NCBI RefSeq assembly: GCF_001423615.1
Contig: NZ_LMOU01000001.1
Coordinates: 50,989-114,988 of the forward strand
Direction: 5' to 3'
DNA from: Microbacterium sp. Leaf159
Lineage (GTDB): Bacteria; Actinomycetota; Actinomycetes; Actinomycetales; Microbacteriaceae
DNA: 64,000 bases
The notes under the pieces are model-generated. The model was not told the origin of the DNA and made no database searches. It was given only the letters and a program-made list of their open reading frames with translations. Position numbers and translations under genes: made by a program. Shown piece after piece: positions 46,548 to 55,355 of the stretch. Position 1 is the first letter of the stretch; each line of letters begins with the position of its first letter.

Positions 46548-47051
46548 TCAGAGCTCCACGGTCATCTGCACACGCCGCCCGTAGCGGTCGAGCGAGAGCG
46601 AGGCCTCCGTGTCGACGAGGCCGCGCTGGAACGGGGTCTCCGGGATGCTCTCGAGGAATCCGCACGAGGCGTAGAACGGAGCGTTCCACGGGATCTCGGC
46701 ATAGGTCCGCAGCGACATCCGCGTGTAGCCGCGTTCGCGGGCCTCGTCCAGCGCGGCGTCGACGAGGCGGCGTCCGTAGCCCTGGCGACCGGAAGAGGGG
46801 AGAACGGAGAGCTGCTCGAGGTGTGCGTGACCGTCGGCGTCGAGTACATGGACGAAGCCGATGGGGGAGGAGTCCTCGGGGTCCTCGACCACCAGGACGA
46901 ACCCGGGCGCTCCGAGCCTCTCGGCGCCATCGCCGGCAGGCGGCCATTCGGGTGCCCCCAGGCTGTCGATCAGAAGTGCATCGGCATGTGCCTCGATGGC
47001 CTGCAGGACTTCGGCATCCTCAGAGACGCCCGGACGGATCACGCCGTTCAT
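46548..47051 (-). CDS. GNAT family N-acetyltransferase
   Basis: The 167-residue enzyme has the GNAT acetyl-CoA loop (LPSSGRQGYGRRLVDAAL, near residues 88-105) after HLEQLSVL. The substrate is unknown. Its ATG overlaps the RidA stop by 4 bp, so the two are translationally coupled. Confidence 0.87.
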   Translation of the reverse strand: MNGVIRPGVSEDAEVLQAIEAHADALLIDSLGAPEWPPAGDGAERLGAPGFVLVVEDPEDSSPIGFVHVLDADGHAHLEQLSVLPSSGRQGYGRRLVDAALDEARERGYTRMSLRTYAEIPWNAPFYASCGFLESIPETPFQRGLVDTEASLSLDRYGRRVQMTVEL

Positions 47052-47461
47052 CGTGTCTCCTCCGCGACTGCTGCGACCGCTTCTATCTCGACCAGCTGGT
47101 GATCGTAGCCGAGCACCGTGACGCCCAGGAGAGTGCTGGGCACGTCATGGTCGCCGAAGGCCGCGTGTACGACGTCCCAGGCTGCGACAAGATCCCTCTG
47201 AGACGACGAGGCCACCAGGACGCGTGTACTGATGACGTCGGTGAGAGACGCGCCGCTCGCGCGCAATGCCTCGCGCAGCGTCTCGACGCAGCGGGCAGCC
47301 TGTGCGGCGTAGTCGCCGGGTGCGGTCGTGCTGCCGTCATCTTCGAGCGGGCACGCGCCGGCGAGGAAGAGCAGCCGGGATCCGGATGGTGCTGTGGCCG
47401 CGTACGCATAGGGCGCTGCGGCGAGGTCGGCGGAACGGATGAGTTGGACTGCTGAGCTCAT
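47048..47461 (-). CDS. RidA/YjgF family protein
   Basis: The 137-residue protein belongs to the RidA family, which hydrolyses reactive enamine/imine intermediates. The fold markers RLLFLAGACPLEDDGS and QAARCVETLREAL are visible, though the canonical RidA Arg motif (CTVFL-like) reads ISTRVLVASS, so it may be a divergent Rid group. AAGGA precedes the ATG. It is first in a two-gene operon with a GNAT. Confidence 0.85.
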   Translation of the reverse strand: MSSAVQLIRSADLAAAPYAYAATAPSGSRLLFLAGACPLEDDGSTTAPGDYAAQAARCVETLREALRASGASLTDVISTRVLVASSSQRDLVAAWDVVHAAFGDHDVPSTLLGVTVLGYDHQLVEIEAVAAVAEETR

Positions 47462-47504
47462 GTCACGATCCTTCCACGCCCAGATGAGAGGCTCCCGGAT
47501 ACGA

Positions 47505-47537
47505 CGAAGGCCCTGTCCTGAACGGACAGGGCCTTCG
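47505..47537 (-). terminator. Terminator of the qcr operon
   Basis: CGAAGGCCCTGTCC and GGACAGGGCCTTCG make a perfect 14-bp stem with a 5-nt loop, 20 nt after the qcrB stop. Confidence 0.9.
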
Positions 47538-47556
47538 CCGTGGGGGAGCGGCGGTC

Positions 47557-49374
47557 TTACTCGCCATCCTCCGACTTCTTCTTACGAGGCTTCTTCACCG
47601 GCTCGGTCGAGATGACCGTGCTGGGGGTGTTCGGCGTCTCGTCGATGTGGGTCTCGTCGCTCACTGTCAGGGGCGCGTCAGGGAAGCCTGCGCGCTCGTG
47701 AGCGCCCTGGATCTCGGCAGCCTCGGTCTCGTCGTTGTGAGCCTCGACGTGGTGCTGATGAGCGTCCGCGGCCTCGACCTCGGCCTGCGTGAGCGGGGCG
47801 AGACGATCCTCGAAGAACCAGCGCGACACGGAGGAGCGCAGGTTCTCGGTCCACGAGATGCGTCCCTTCGCGTTCGGGCGGACGACCAGCGGCTCGTAGC
47901 CGTCGACGTCGATGAGCTTCCAGCGGTCGTACTTGTCGACCGGCTGGTGCACCTCGATGAACTCGCCGCCGGGGAGGCGGACGATGCGGCCCGACTCGAA
48001 GCCGTGCAGGACGATCTCGCGATCCTTCTTCTGCAGCGCGAGTGCGATGCGCTTCGCCACGAAGTACCCGAGCACCGGTCCGACGAACAGCAGCGCCTGG
48101 AGCGTGTGGATCACGCCCTCCATCGTCAGCATGAAGTGCGTCGCGATGAGGTCCGAGGAAGCCGCAGCCCACAGCACCGCGTAGAAGACGACGCCGGCCA
48201 CGCCGATGGCGGTGCGGGTCGCCGCGTTGCGCGGACGCTGAGCGATGTGGTGCTCGCGCTTGTCGCCCGTGATCCACGCCTCGAGGAAGGGGTAGATCGC
48301 GACGAGCACGATGAACAGCCCGAGCACGATGACCGGAAGCAGGATGCCGAACGACCACGTGTGGTTGAGGAACACGACGTCGAGGTTCGACGGGGCCAGT
48401 CGCAGCGCGCCGTCCGCGAATCCGATATACCAGTCAGGCTGGGTACCGGCGGAGACGGGGGACGGGTCGTAGGGGCCGTAGTTCCAGATCGGGTTGATCT
48501 GGAAGAACGTCGCGATCAGCACGATCGTGCCGAAGACGATGAACAGGTAGCCGCCCATCTTCGACATGTAGACCGGCATCATCGGGTAGCCCACGACGTT
48601 GTCGTTCGTGCGGCCGGGGCCGGCGAACTGCGTGTGCTTGTTGACGATCATCAGCATCAGGTGCACGACGATCAGACCGATGACGAGCAGCGGCAGCAGC
48701 AGGATGTGCAGCGTGTAGAGGCGGCCGACGATGTCGGTGCCGGGGAACTCGCCGCCGAAGAGCAGGAACGAGATCCAGGTGCCGACCAGCGGGAAGCCCT
48801 TGATCATGCCGTCGATGATGCGGAGGCCGTTGCCCGACAGCAGGTCGTCAGGAAGCGAGTATCCGGTGAAGCCCTCGGCCATCGCGAGGATGAACAGCAC
48901 GAAGCCGATCACCCAGTTGAGCTCGCGGGGCTTGCGGAACGCACCGGTGAAGAAGACGCGCAGCATGTGCACGCCGATTCCGGCGACGAACACGAGCGCG
49001 GCCCAGTGGTGGATCTGGCGCACCAGGAGACCACCGCGGAGGTCGAACGAGATGTGCAGCGACGACTCGAGGGCCGCCGACATCTCGATACCGCGCATCG
49101 GGGCGTACGCACCGGTGTAATGGGTCTCGACCATCGACGCCTGGAAGAAGAACGTCAGGAAGGTTCCGGAGAGGAACACCACCACGAAGCTCCACAACGC
49201 GATCTCGCCGAGCATGAACGACCAGTGGTCGGGGAAGATCTTGCGTCCGAGCTCCTTGACGAAGCCGGAGATGCTGGTGCGCTCATCGATGTAGTTCGAC
49301 GCGGCGCCGACGAATCGGCCGCCGAGAGGCGCCTTGTTGTCCTTGTCCTCTTTGGACAGCGTTGCGGTGCTCAA
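47557..49374 (-). CDS. qcrB: Cytochrome bc complex cytochrome b subunit
   Basis: QcrB (605 aa) oxidises menaquinol and holds two b hemes. The heme His pairs lie in HHWAALVFVAGIGVHMLRVF and HILLLPLLVIGLIVVHLML; the Qo-site motif (PDWYIG, the actinobacterial form of PEW) follows. The protein has a long polar C-terminal tail rich in Glu/His/Lys (after about residue 535), seen in other actinobacteria. It overlaps qcrA by 4 bp. Confidence 0.95.
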   Translation of the reverse strand: MSTATLSKEDKDNKAPLGGRFVGAASNYIDERTSISGFVKELGRKIFPDHWSFMLGEIALWSFVVVFLSGTFLTFFFQASMVETHYTGAYAPMRGIEMSAALESSLHISFDLRGGLLVRQIHHWAALVFVAGIGVHMLRVFFTGAFRKPRELNWVIGFVLFILAMAEGFTGYSLPDDLLSGNGLRIIDGMIKGFPLVGTWISFLLFGGEFPGTDIVGRLYTLHILLLPLLVIGLIVVHLMLMIVNKHTQFAGPGRTNDNVVGYPMMPVYMSKMGGYLFIVFGTIVLIATFFQINPIWNYGPYDPSPVSAGTQPDWYIGFADGALRLAPSNLDVVFLNHTWSFGILLPVIVLGLFIVLVAIYPFLEAWITGDKREHHIAQRPRNAATRTAIGVAGVVFYAVLWAAASSDLIATHFMLTMEGVIHTLQALLFVGPVLGYFVAKRIALALQKKDREIVLHGFESGRIVRLPGGEFIEVHQPVDKYDRWKLIDVDGYEPLVVRPNAKGRISWTENLRSSVSRWFFEDRLAPLTQAEVEAADAHQHHVEAHNDETEAAEIQGAHERAGFPDAPLTVSDETHIDETPNTPSTVISTEPVKKPRKKKSEDGE

Positions 49375-50447
49375 TGGCGCTCCCAGAAGCTCGGGCCGAC
49401 GGGCTCGGTGAAGTCACTGCGTGCGACGAGGTAGCCCTCGTCGTCGACGGTGATGGGCAGCTGCGGCAGCGGGCGTGCGGCCGGGCCGAAGATGACCTTG
49501 GCGTGATCCGTGACGTCGAACTGCGACTGGTGGCAGGGGCACAGGAGGTGATGCGTCTGCTGCTCGTAGAGAGCGACAGGGCAACCGACGTGCGTGCAGA
49601 CCTTGGAGTACGCGACGATGCCGTCGTACGACCAGTCCTTGCGGTCCTCGGCTTCGGTGAGCTGCTCGGGGCGCAGGCGCATCATCAGCACGATGGCCTT
49701 GGCCTTCTCCTCGAGGTAGCCGTCGTGGTGGCTGAGGTCGGCGAGGTCCTCGGGGATCACGTGGAACGCGGATCCGAGGGTGACGTCTGCGGCGCGGATG
49801 GGGGTGCCGTCGGGGTCGCGCACGAGACGCTGGCCCTTCTCCCACATCGTGTGCTTCAGCAGTGCGACCGGGTCGCCCGCTGTGGGGTCGTCAGGGGTGC
49901 TGTGCGGAGCGAGGCCGCGGAACAGGGTCACGCCGGGAATGATCGAAGCCACGATCGCTGCGAACAGCGAGTTGCGGATCATGGTGCGGCGGCCGAAGCC
50001 GGACTCCTCGTTGGCGGTCTCGAACGCCTCGATGACCGCTTCGCGCGTCGACTCCGTGCCACGGGTGGGGTGGCGGTACTCGATGTGCTCCTTGTCGCTC
50101 ATGAGCGCCTTGGACCAGTGGATCGCCCCGATGCCGATCGAGAGGAGCGCGAGTGCGATGCCCAGACCGATGAAGAGGTTGTTCTGACGGATGTCGATGA
50201 GCGCGCCGCTCTCGATGGGGAAGAGCATGTAGGCGGCGACCGCCCAGATGCTTCCTGCCAGCGAGAGGTAGAACAGGGTGTAGACCGTGCGCTCCGCAGC
50301 CTTCTCAGCGCGCGGGTCCTTGTCGGTCATCCGCTCGCGGTGCGGCGGAAGCCCGGGGTTCTGCACGGGATCGCTGACTGCGACACCCAGCCCCGGAGAG
50401 GGCTGGTAGGCCCTGTCAAGAGCCTGCGAGTCGTCGTCGTGTGCCAT
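49371..50447 (-). CDS. qcrA: Rieske iron-sulfur subunit
   Basis: QcrA (358 aa) has three predicted membrane segments in the N-terminal half (about 75-95, 102-125, 180-200), as is usual in actinobacteria, then the Rieske [2Fe-2S] domain with CTHVGCP and CPCHQSQF, giving two Cys and two His. It starts 36 bp after qcrC and overlaps qcrB. Confidence 0.96.
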   Translation of the reverse strand: MAHDDDSQALDRAYQPSPGLGVAVSDPVQNPGLPPHRERMTDKDPRAEKAAERTVYTLFYLSLAGSIWAVAAYMLFPIESGALIDIRQNNLFIGLGIALALLSIGIGAIHWSKALMSDKEHIEYRHPTRGTESTREAVIEAFETANEESGFGRRTMIRNSLFAAIVASIIPGVTLFRGLAPHSTPDDPTAGDPVALLKHTMWEKGQRLVRDPDGTPIRAADVTLGSAFHVIPEDLADLSHHDGYLEEKAKAIVLMMRLRPEQLTEAEDRKDWSYDGIVAYSKVCTHVGCPVALYEQQTHHLLCPCHQSQFDVTDHAKVIFGPAARPLPQLPITVDDEGYLVARSDFTEPVGPSFWERH

Positions 50448-50483
50448 GGTGCTCCTCGTACGTTCCTCTTCGATGAATAAGCG

Positions 50484-51287
50484 TCAGTTGGACTTCGCCG
50501 TGATCCACACGGTGATGGCGACGAGCGCGCCGATGCCGAAGATCCAGACGAACAGGCCCTCGGAGACGGGACCCAGCGAACCGAGCGAGAATCCGCCGAT
50601 CTGCACGGACTGCTGCTGGTAGAGCAGAGCCGAGATGATGTCGCGCTTGTCTTCGTCCGACAGGTTCATGTCGCCGAAGACGGGCATGTTCTGGGGACCG
50701 GTGACCATGGCCGCGTACATGTGCAGCGCGCTGGTCTCGGTCAGAGCCGGGGCGTACTTGCCCTCGGTGAGTGCACCACCGGCTGCTGCCACGTTGTGGC
50801 ACATGGCGCAGTTGACGCGGAACAGCTCGGCGCCGTTCGCGACATCGCCGCCTCCGTCGAGGACATGCTCGTCGGGGAAGGTCGGGCCGGGAGCGGACTC
50901 CTGGACGAACGACGAGATCGCAAGGATCTGGTCCTCCGTGAACTGCGGCGTCTTCTGCGGGGCCTGCGGTCCCTGCATCTGCAGGGGCATGCGTCCGGTG
51001 GACAGCTGGAACTCGGTCGCGAGCTCACCGACGCCGTAGAGGCTCGGGCCGTTCGCGGTTCCCTGCAGGTCGAGACCGTGGCAGGTGGCGCAGTTCGCGG
51101 TGAACAGCTTCTCGCCGTCTTCGACGGTCAGCGTGCTGGCAGCGGTGGTCTGCGTGTCGGTCGCAGCGAAGGCTGCGGATGTTCCGGCGTACACGGCGCC
51201 GGTGATCATGAGGCCTGCTCCGATGAGTGCCACCGCAGCCAGGGGACTGCGACGGCCGTTCGAACGGCGCTTCTTCTCTCGTGCCAT
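50484..51287 (-). CDS. qcrC: Diheme cytochrome c subunit of the bcc complex
   Basis: QcrC (267 aa) has an N-terminal membrane anchor, two heme c sites (CATCHG near residue 56 and CAMCHN near 159) and a C-terminal membrane segment (about 240-260). Its second heme passes electrons straight to CtaC, replacing soluble cytochrome c in the bcc-aa3 supercomplex. It follows ctaE by 20 bp. Confidence 0.96.
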   Translation of the reverse strand: MAREKKRRSNGRRSPLAAVALIGAGLMITGAVYAGTSAAFAATDTQTTAASTLTVEDGEKLFTANCATCHGLDLQGTANGPSLYGVGELATEFQLSTGRMPLQMQGPQAPQKTPQFTEDQILAISSFVQESAPGPTFPDEHVLDGGGDVANGAELFRVNCAMCHNVAAAGGALTEGKYAPALTETSALHMYAAMVTGPQNMPVFGDMNLSDEDKRDIISALLYQQQSVQIGGFSLGSLGPVSEGLFVWIFGIGALVAITVWITAKSN

Positions 51288-51307
51288 CTCGGGGATCAGC
51301 TCCGCTC

Positions 51308-51961
51308 TTATTTCAGGAAGTAGATAACGACGAACAGCACGATCCAGACGACGTCGACGAAGTGCCAGTAGTAGGACACCACGATCGAGGACGTCGCCTC
51401 CTTGTGCCGGAAATTCTTGACGGCGTATGCGCGGCCGATGACGAGGAGGAACGCGATGAGACCGCCGGTGACGTGCAGGGCGTGGAAGCCGGTCGTCAGG
51501 TAGAACGCGGATGCGTAGGAGTCGGCGTTGATCGGCATGCCCTCAGCGACGAGCTGTGCGTACTCCCACACCTGACCGGACACGAAGATCGCGCCGAGTG
51601 CGAAGGTGAGGAAGAACCACTCGACCATGCCCCAGCCGAAGAGGCGACGGCGGCCGGCGAGGTTCTTCTGCCCCTTGGCGATGCGGTACGGCTGCAGGTC
51701 CTCTGCCGCGAACACGCCCATCTGGCACGTGAAGGAGGAGAACACCAGGATCGCCGTGTTGACGAACGCGAACGGGACGTTCAGCAGTTCGGTGCGGTCG
51801 GCCCAGAGCTCCGGTGAGGTGCTGCGGAGAGTGAAGTAGATCGCGAAGAGTCCCGCGAAGAACATCACCTCACTGCCGAGCCACACAATGGTGCCGACAG
51901 CTACCGGGTTGGGGCGCTTGATCGTTCTTGCCGCCGGGGCATACGTCGCTGAGGTCGTCAC
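51308..51961 (-). CDS. ctaE: Cytochrome c oxidase subunit III
   Basis: CtaE (217 aa) has five to six membrane segments, with the conserved [25 protein letters not shown] and [11 protein letters not shown] motifs. I choose the GTG at 51961, 6 nt behind CATAAT on the minus strand; an upstream in-frame ATG would lie inside that promoter. First gene of ctaE-qcrC-qcrA-qcrB, a classic actinobacterial order. Confidence 0.93.
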   Translation of the reverse strand: MTTSATYAPAARTIKRPNPVAVGTIVWLGSEVMFFAGLFAIYFTLRSTSPELWADRTELLNVPFAFVNTAILVFSSFTCQMGVFAAEDLQPYRIAKGQKNLAGRRRLFGWGMVEWFFLTFALGAIFVSGQVWEYAQLVAEGMPINADSYASAFYLTTGFHALHVTGGLIAFLLVIGRAYAVKNFRHKEATSSIVVSYYWHFVDVVWIVLFVVIYFLK

Positions 51962-51967
51962 CCTTCC

Positions 51968-51973
51968 ATTATG
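51968..51973 (-). promoter_or_regulatory. -10 box (CATAAT) for ctaE-qcrCAB, leaderless
   Basis: CATAAT on the minus strand is 6 nt from the GTG start. Confidence 0.5.
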
Positions 51974-52140
51974 GCCGATCCTCGGGCGTGATTCTCGCAC
52001 CGGAGGGCCCCGATTCGCTGTCGTGCGACTTAGGCAACCCTAAGAAAACGCTGCGAATCCTCGGTGAATCCGCGGGAAACGGGGGGTGCCGCGGGCGAGA
52101 GTCGCCGTGCGGAAGAGTCTGCACGTTTTCCCGGCGCCGA

Positions 52141-52146
52141 TAGGAT
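52141..52146 (+). promoter_or_regulatory. -10 box (TAGGAT) for trpD, leaderless
   Basis: TAGGAT, 7 nt, then the ATG at 52154. The 191-bp divergent gap to ctaE holds no gene. Confidence 0.6.
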
Positions 52147-52153
52147 CGCACAC

Positions 52154-53218
52154 ATGGCTGATTCCCTGACCTGGTCCGACGTGCTCACCACTCTTCTGGA
52201 GCGCCGCGACCTCAGCGTCTGGGAGTCCACCTGGGCCATGCGCCAGATCATGCGCGGCGACGTGACCGAGGCGCAGCTCGCAGGCTTCCTCGTGGCATTG
52301 CGAGCCAAGGGAGAGACGATCGATGAGATCGTCGGGTTCCGCGACGCTATCCTCGAGGCGGCCGTTCCGCTTCCTGTGTCGCCGAACGTCCTCGACATCG
52401 TCGGCACCGGCGGCGACCGGGTCGGCACGGTCAATGTCTCGACGACCGCAGCGGTCATCATCGGCGCCACCGGCGTGCCCGTCGTGAAGCACGGCAACCG
52501 AGCAGCGAGCTCTGCCTCCGGATCATCGGATGTACTGAGCGCTCTCGGACTCGAACTCACCCTCGACCCGGCGGCGGTGTCATCGATCCTCGATCGCACC
52601 GGCATCACCTTCGCCTGGGCCGGCGCTTTCCACCCGGGCTTCAAGCACGCGGGTGCGGTTCGCGCAGAGCTCGGGGTGCCGACGGTGTTCAACATGCTCG
52701 GCCCGCTCTGCAACCCCGCCCGAGCCGAGGCCAACGCCGTCGGCGTGGCGCAGCTCGAGCGCGTCCCGCTCATCACCGGTGTGTTCCGCACCCGCGGCGC
52801 GACCGCGCTGGTGTTCCGCGGTGACGACGGCCTGGACGAGCTGACCACCACGGGCCACAGTCGCATCTGGGAGGTCACCCGGGGCGACATCCACGAGCAC
52901 GACCTCGATCCGCGCGACCTCGGCATTCCCGTCGCCGACCTCGCCGATCTGATCGGCGGAACTCCCGACCACAATGCGGAGATCCTGCGCAGGACGCTCG
53001 ACGGCGAGAAGGGCGCGGTGCGCGACATCGTGCTGCTGAACGCCGCGGCAGGGATCGTCGCGTTCGAGCTGTCGCAGGATGCCGCGCAGGTCCAGCGTCC
53101 GATCCTGGAGCGCCTGCGCGAGGGATACGAGCGAGCGGCGACCGCGGTGGACGACGGCCGGGCCATCGCGAAGCTGGACGAGTGGATCAGCGTGAGCCGA
53201 GAGCTCGCCTCCGCCTAG
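52154..53218 (+). CDS. trpD: Anthranilate phosphoribosyltransferase
   Basis: TrpD (354 aa) joins anthranilate to phosphoribosyl pyrophosphate in tryptophan synthesis. GTGGD (DIVGTGGDRVGTVNVST, near residue 82) binds the pyrophosphate, and KHGNRAASSASGS follows. It stands apart from other trp genes. With a leaderless start, a trp attenuator is not possible here. Confidence 0.96.
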   Translation: MADSLTWSDVLTTLLERRDLSVWESTWAMRQIMRGDVTEAQLAGFLVALRAKGETIDEIVGFRDAILEAAVPLPVSPNVLDIVGTGGDRVGTVNVSTTAAVIIGATGVPVVKHGNRAASSASGSSDVLSALGLELTLDPAAVSSILDRTGITFAWAGAFHPGFKHAGAVRAELGVPTVFNMLGPLCNPARAEANAVGVAQLERVPLITGVFRTRGATALVFRGDDGLDELTTTGHSRIWEVTRGDIHEHDLDPRDLGIPVADLADLIGGTPDHNAEILRRTLDGEKGAVRDIVLLNAAAGIVAFELSQDAAQVQRPILERLREGYERAATAVDDGRAIAKLDEWISVSRELASA

Positions 53219-53227
53219 GGAAGACAT

Positions 53228-54214
53228 ATGGACCCCGTCGCCGCACTGCTCGAGATCGCGTCTCTGCTGGAGCGCGAACGGGCTTCGCGCTATCGGGCGA
53301 AGGCGTTCCGCCAGGCGGCGGCGACTCTGCAGCAGCTGCCCGAGGACGTCCGTGAGGACCCCACCCGGCTGCGAGCCGCCAAGGGCATAGGGGAGTCGAC
53401 CTTCGGCGTCATCCGGCAGGCGCAGGCCGGAGAGGTCCCGGACTATCTCGTCGAGCTGCGTGGAGATGTCGAGCCCGAGAAGGTGTCGCAACTGCGCGCC
53501 AGGCTCCGTGGCGACCTGCACGCGCACACGGAGTGGTCCGACGGCACGACCCCCATCCCCGTCATGGCTGCGGCCGCGCGGGCGCTCGGGCACGAGTATC
53601 AGGCGATCACCGATCATTCGCCGCGCCTCCGGGTGGCCCGTGGGCTCTCCGCCGAGAGGCTCCGCGAACAGATCCCCCTCGTGCGGGCGGAGTCGGGAGA
53701 CGGGTTCACCCTGCTCGCGGGTATCGAGGTCGACATCCTCGAGGACGGCGCCCTCGACCAGGAGGACTCGCTGCTCGGCGAGCTCGACATCGTCGTCGCA
53801 TCCGTCCATTCGAAGCTGCGCATGGACGCGAGGCCGATGACGGCACGGATGATCGCTGCCGTGTCGCACCCTCGAGTCAACGTGCTCGGTCATTGCACCG
53901 GCCGCCTCGTGCAGGGGGAACGCGGCACGAGGCCGGAGTCGCAGTTCGATGCCCGCGCCGTCTTCTCGGCCTGCGCCGAGAACGGCGTCGCGGTCGAGAT
54001 CAACTCCCGGCCCGAGCGTCAGGACCCGCCTGACGAGCTGATCGCGATCGCCCTCGACGCTGGGTGCCTCTTCTCGATCGACTCCGATGCGCACGCGCCG
54101 GGTCAGCTCTCGCTGCTCGACCACGGCGCAGAGCGCGCAGAACGGGCCGGAGTGCCCGCCTCCCGCATCATCACGACCTGGGGGCTCGATCGACTGCTCG
54201 CCTGGGCGAACTGA
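53228..54214 (+). CDS. PHP-domain phosphoesterase with N-terminal helix-hairpin-helix region
   Basis: The 328-residue protein has an N-terminal helical region (about 1-80) like the HhH part of family X polymerases, with a hairpin-like AAKGIGESTFGVI, then a PHP domain starting GDLHAHTEWSDGT with the metal motifs TDHS, GIEVD, SVHS, GHCTG and DSDAH. This matches the C-terminal PHP domain of bacterial PolX, but the polymerase domain itself is missing. A nuclease or phosphatase role in DNA repair is likely. It ends one nt before the convergent exonuclease gene. Confidence 0.82.
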   Translation: MDPVAALLEIASLLERERASRYRAKAFRQAAATLQQLPEDVREDPTRLRAAKGIGESTFGVIRQAQAGEVPDYLVELRGDVEPEKVSQLRARLRGDLHAHTEWSDGTTPIPVMAAAARALGHEYQAITDHSPRLRVARGLSAERLREQIPLVRAESGDGFTLLAGIEVDILEDGALDQEDSLLGELDIVVASVHSKLRMDARPMTARMIAAVSHPRVNVLGHCTGRLVQGERGTRPESQFDARAVFSACAENGVAVEINSRPERQDPPDELIAIALDAGCLFSIDSDAHAPGQLSLLDHGAERAERAGVPASRIITTWGLDRLLAWAN

Positions 54215-54215
54215 C

Positions 54216-55151
54216 TCAGCCCTCTACGGTCGCCACCGCCGCGACGGCGCGGGCCATCGAGGATCCGAGGTTCCACTTCTCCGCGAGCGCCGTCGCGGCA
54301 TCCGCCTCGGCCGGGTCGAGCGGCCGCAGCGCCTCGGCCGGCGCCACGATGTCAAGATCGGGTGCCACGGCGACGACCGTCGGGGCGACGTCCAGGTACG
54401 CGGTCGCGGCGAGGATCTTCGCCCGGACTCCAGCGCTCATCCCCTCTCCGGCTTCTGCTGCCGCGCGGATCCCGACGAGATCCCCATGGGACTGCAGCAG
54501 GGTCGCGGCGGTCTTCTCTCCGACGCCTGCGACGCCCGGCAGTCCGTCGGATGCGTCGCCCCGCATGGTGGCGAAGTCGGCATACTGCCCGGGGAGCACA
54601 CCGTATTTGGCCACGACCACGGCATCCGTCACGATCTCGAGGTTGCTCATGCCGCGTGCCGTATAGATGACGCGGACGTCCCTCGCGTCGTCGACGAGCT
54701 GGAACAGGTCGCGGTCGCCCGTGACGATGTCGACGGGCATCGTCGCGTGCGTGGCGAGAGTGCCGATGACGTCGTCCGCCTCGTGCTCGGCGACACCGAT
54801 GATGGGGATGCCGAGAAGGCCGAGAGTCTCACGGATCAGCGGGATCTGGGCCTCGAGCGGGTCGGGCACCTCTTCGACGTCGGGACCCGCAGCCACCACC
54901 TCGACGACTCGGTGCGACTTGTAGCTCGGGATCAGATCCACCCTCCACTGCGGCCGCCAGTCGTCATCCCAGCAGGCGACCACGTGCGTCGGCTCGTAGA
55001 GGGTGATGAGCTTCGCGATGATGTCGAGCAGGCCGCGAGCCGCGTTGATCGGGGAGCCGTCCGGCGCAGTCACCTTGTCGGGAACGCCGTAGAAGGCGCG
55101 GAAGTAGAGACTGGCGGTGTCGAGCAGAAGAAGCTTGTCGGCGCGGGGCAT
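54216..55151 (-). CDS. 5'-3' exonuclease (FEN/Pol I 5'-nuclease domain)
   Basis: The 311-residue protein is a stand-alone homologue of the 5'-nuclease domain of DNA polymerase I. Acidic metal-binding residues are seen in LLLDTAS, EHEADDVIG, TGDRDLFQLV, and the helix-hairpin-helix segment GLPGVAGVGEKTA. The usual role is RNA-primer and flap removal. CAGACT lies 6 nt before the ATG on the minus strand. Confidence 0.93.
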   Translation of the reverse strand: MPRADKLLLLDTASLYFRAFYGVPDKVTAPDGSPINAARGLLDIIAKLITLYEPTHVVACWDDDWRPQWRVDLIPSYKSHRVVEVVAAGPDVEEVPDPLEAQIPLIRETLGLLGIPIIGVAEHEADDVIGTLATHATMPVDIVTGDRDLFQLVDDARDVRVIYTARGMSNLEIVTDAVVVAKYGVLPGQYADFATMRGDASDGLPGVAGVGEKTAATLLQSHGDLVGIRAAAEAGEGMSAGVRAKILAATAYLDVAPTVVAVAPDLDIVAPAEALRPLDPAEADAATALAEKWNLGSSMARAVAAVATVEG

Positions 55152-55157
55152 GCCGAC

Positions 55158-55163
55158 AGTCTG
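55158..55163 (-). promoter_or_regulatory. -10-like box (CAGACT) for the exonuclease gene
   Basis: CAGACT, GTCGGC, then ATG (55151) on the minus strand. Confidence 0.45.
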
Positions 55164-55195
55164 TCAGCGTGCGGGCCGCGCGTGGTATTGCATCC

Positions 55196-55251
55196 TTCAC
55201 GCAGCCTCGAGATCTGATAGCCTTGATTGTCACTCGTGGCGTGCATATGCG
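55196..55251 (+). promoter_or_regulatory. Tandem promoters for rpsA
   Basis: One pair is TTCACG (55196-55201) and TAGCCT (55218-55223), spacer 16; a second is TTGATT (55223-55228) and TATGCG (55246-55251), spacer 17. Either gives a long leader of about 100-130 nt. Confidence 0.55.
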
Positions 55252-55296
55252 TGCCCGGGGGACAGAAACCAAATCAATCGCTGCAGAGCTCGTGAT

Positions 55297-55312
55297 CGGC
55301 CGTGCGCGGCCG
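55297..55312 (+). promoter_or_regulatory. Leader hairpin of rpsA
   Basis: CGGCCG-TGCG-CGGCCG forms a 6-bp GC stem in the 5' leader, 44 nt before the start codon. It may be part of S1 autoregulation; no known motif was recognised. Confidence 0.4.
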
Positions 55313-55355
55313 GAGCCTTCAGCCCGAGTCTCCATTCACAAGGACAACCCACTAC

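Noticed and set aside
52002..52153. trp attenuator upstream of trpD
   Set aside because: No leader peptide with Trp codons, and the TAGGAT box 7 nt before the ATG leaves no room for a leader.
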